Below are positions 5,781-6,604 of a DNA stretch of 6,604 nucleotides, piece after piece (the stretch's first letter is position 1; each line of letters opens with the position of its first letter). Below the pieces are notes generated by a model. That model saw only the letters and a list, made by a program, of their open reading frames with translations, was not told the DNA's origin and did no database searches. The position numbers and the translations under genes were made by a program. This DNA is from Oscillospiraceae bacterium (GTDB lineage: Bacteria; Bacillota; Clostridia; Oscillospirales; Oscillospiraceae): assembly GCA_017501805.1 (NCBI GenBank), contig JAFVWG010000183.1:1-6604 (forward strand), in the 5' to 3' direction.

Positions 5781-6604
5781 ATGACACTTTACGAAAAATC
5801 CATGCAGACCCTGGAACTGAATGAGGTGCTTGCTAAGCTCGCGGAACACGCACAGAGTGCGCGGGGGAAGGAGCGCAGCCTGTCGCTGCGCCCGGAGACG
5901 GACGCGGTGGAGATCCGTCTACTTTTGGAACAGACTGCCACGGCGAACCATATGGTCACGCTGAAGGGCACACCGTCGTTCTCCGGCGCTGTCGATGCCG
6001 CTGCAATTTTAGAGCGTGCTGACCGCGGCGGCTGTTTGAGCATGAAGGAGCTGCTGCAGCTCGCGCGGCTTCTCCGTGCGATCCGTCAGGCAAAGGAATA
6101 CGGTGAGGGAGAAGGAGACCCCGGGATCCTGTCCGGCTATTTTGAACTGCTTTCTCCGAATGCCTATCTGGAAAAGAAAATCACGGACGCGATCCTCTCG
6201 GAGGATGAGATGTCCGATGCCGCAAGCCCGGAGCTTGCCGATATCCGCAGACATATCCGTCAGCAGAGCGCAAAGATCCGTGAGTCTTTGCAGAAGATCA
6301 TTACATCTCCTGCCTATGCAAAGATCCTGCGTGAGCCGATCATCACGATGCGGGCCGATCGCTTTGTCGTTCCCATCAAGAGCGAATGCAAAAACGAGAT
6401 CCAGGGTCTGGTTCACGATGTCTCCGCTTCGGGCGGCACATTCTTTATCGAGCCCATTCAGGCGGTGAACGCCAACAACGCGCTCAAGGAACTGATGACG
6501 GAGGAGCAGAATGAGATCGCCCGCATCCTCGCAATGTTCTCCGCCGAGGCTGCCGCCTATCGCGAAAAGATCACGGAGAGCTACGACGCGCTTGTGGAAC
6601 TGGA
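5781..6604 (+). CDS. mutS2: Endonuclease/ATPase MutS2 (N-terminal third; runs off the window)
   Basis: An open frame from ATG 5781 continues without a stop to the right edge: 274 codons of a protein normally about 780-790 residues long. The beginning MTLYEKSMQTLELNEVLAKL (1-20) and the motif VHDVSASGGTFFIEP (211-225) are characteristic of MutS2, covering the N-terminal domain and the start of the clamp/lever part. The Walker ATPase, KOW-like and C-terminal Smr nuclease domains would lie downstream, so their integrity cannot be judged. MutS2 is linked to suppression of recombination, and in Bacillus it acts on collided ribosomes. Short helices with charged pairs (about 230-274) are consistent with the coiled-coil clamp. 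GAGG (5769-5772) sits eight bases before the ATG, overlapping the recO stop; the intergenic gap is 11 bases, so co-transcription with recO is likely. Confidence 0.94.
   Translation, partial: MTLYEKSMQTLELNEVLAKLAEHAQSARGKERSLSLRPETDAVEIRLLLEQTATANHMVTLKGTPSFSGAVDAAAILERADRGGCLSMKELLQLARLLRAIRQAKEYGEGEGDPGILSGYFELLSPNAYLEKKITDAILSEDEMSDAASPELADIRRHIRQQSAKIRESLQKIITSPAYAKILREPIITMRADRFVVPIKSECKNEIQGLVHDVSASGGTFFIEPIQAVNANNALKELMTEEQNEIARILAMFSAEAAAYREKITESYDALVEL

Overview
The window looks like chromosomal DNA from an endospore-forming, fairly GC-rich member of the Firmicutes, most likely a clostridium (an Oscillospiraceae/Ruminococcaceae-type genome would fit). This rests on the sporulation families YlbJ, YqfC and YqfD, strong GGAGG-type Shine-Dalgarno sites, frequent TTG starts, and a gene order matching the Firmicutes yqfC-yqfD-phoH-ybeY-era-yqzL-recO neighbourhood. 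GC richness is judged by eye, and the taxonomic placement below phylum level is inference.

Layout. Positions 1-887 on the minus strand hold most of a multi-pass membrane protein of the YlbJ sporulation family; its C-terminus runs off the left edge. A short gap (888-972) separates it from a divergent, tightly packed plus-strand cluster: yqfC (973-1260), yqfD (1257-2474), phoH (2449-3444), ybeY (3445-3939), era (3953-4837), a 35-codon yqzL-like gene (4895-5002), recO (5029-5769) and the first third of mutS2 (5781 to the right edge). The largest gap inside the cluster is 57 nt. Two junctions overlap (4 nt at yqfC/yqfD, 26 nt at yqfD/phoH) and phoH/ybeY abut exactly. No rho-independent terminator, tRNA, rRNA, CRISPR array, transposase or attachment site was seen.

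How the genes fit together. YlbJ, YqfC and YqfD are sporulation proteins (in Bacillus the yqfCD pair belongs to the mother-cell sigma-E programme), so the left third is a divergent sporulation module. From phoH onward the genes are housekeeping: YbeY and Era act in 16S rRNA 3'-end maturation and 30S assembly, PhoH is an ATPase commonly encoded beside YbeY, and RecO and MutS2 act in recombination and repair or ribosome-collision rescue. Since these are needed in growing cells, a vegetative promoter inside or near yqfD is expected; one weak candidate is noted.

This is mostly a conserved core region. I found no convincing new system. The more unusual points are the compact phoH-ybeY-era order, which lacks the yqfF, dgkA and cdd genes found there in Bacillus, the divergent ylbJ/yqfCD arrangement, and the non-AUG overlapping starts.
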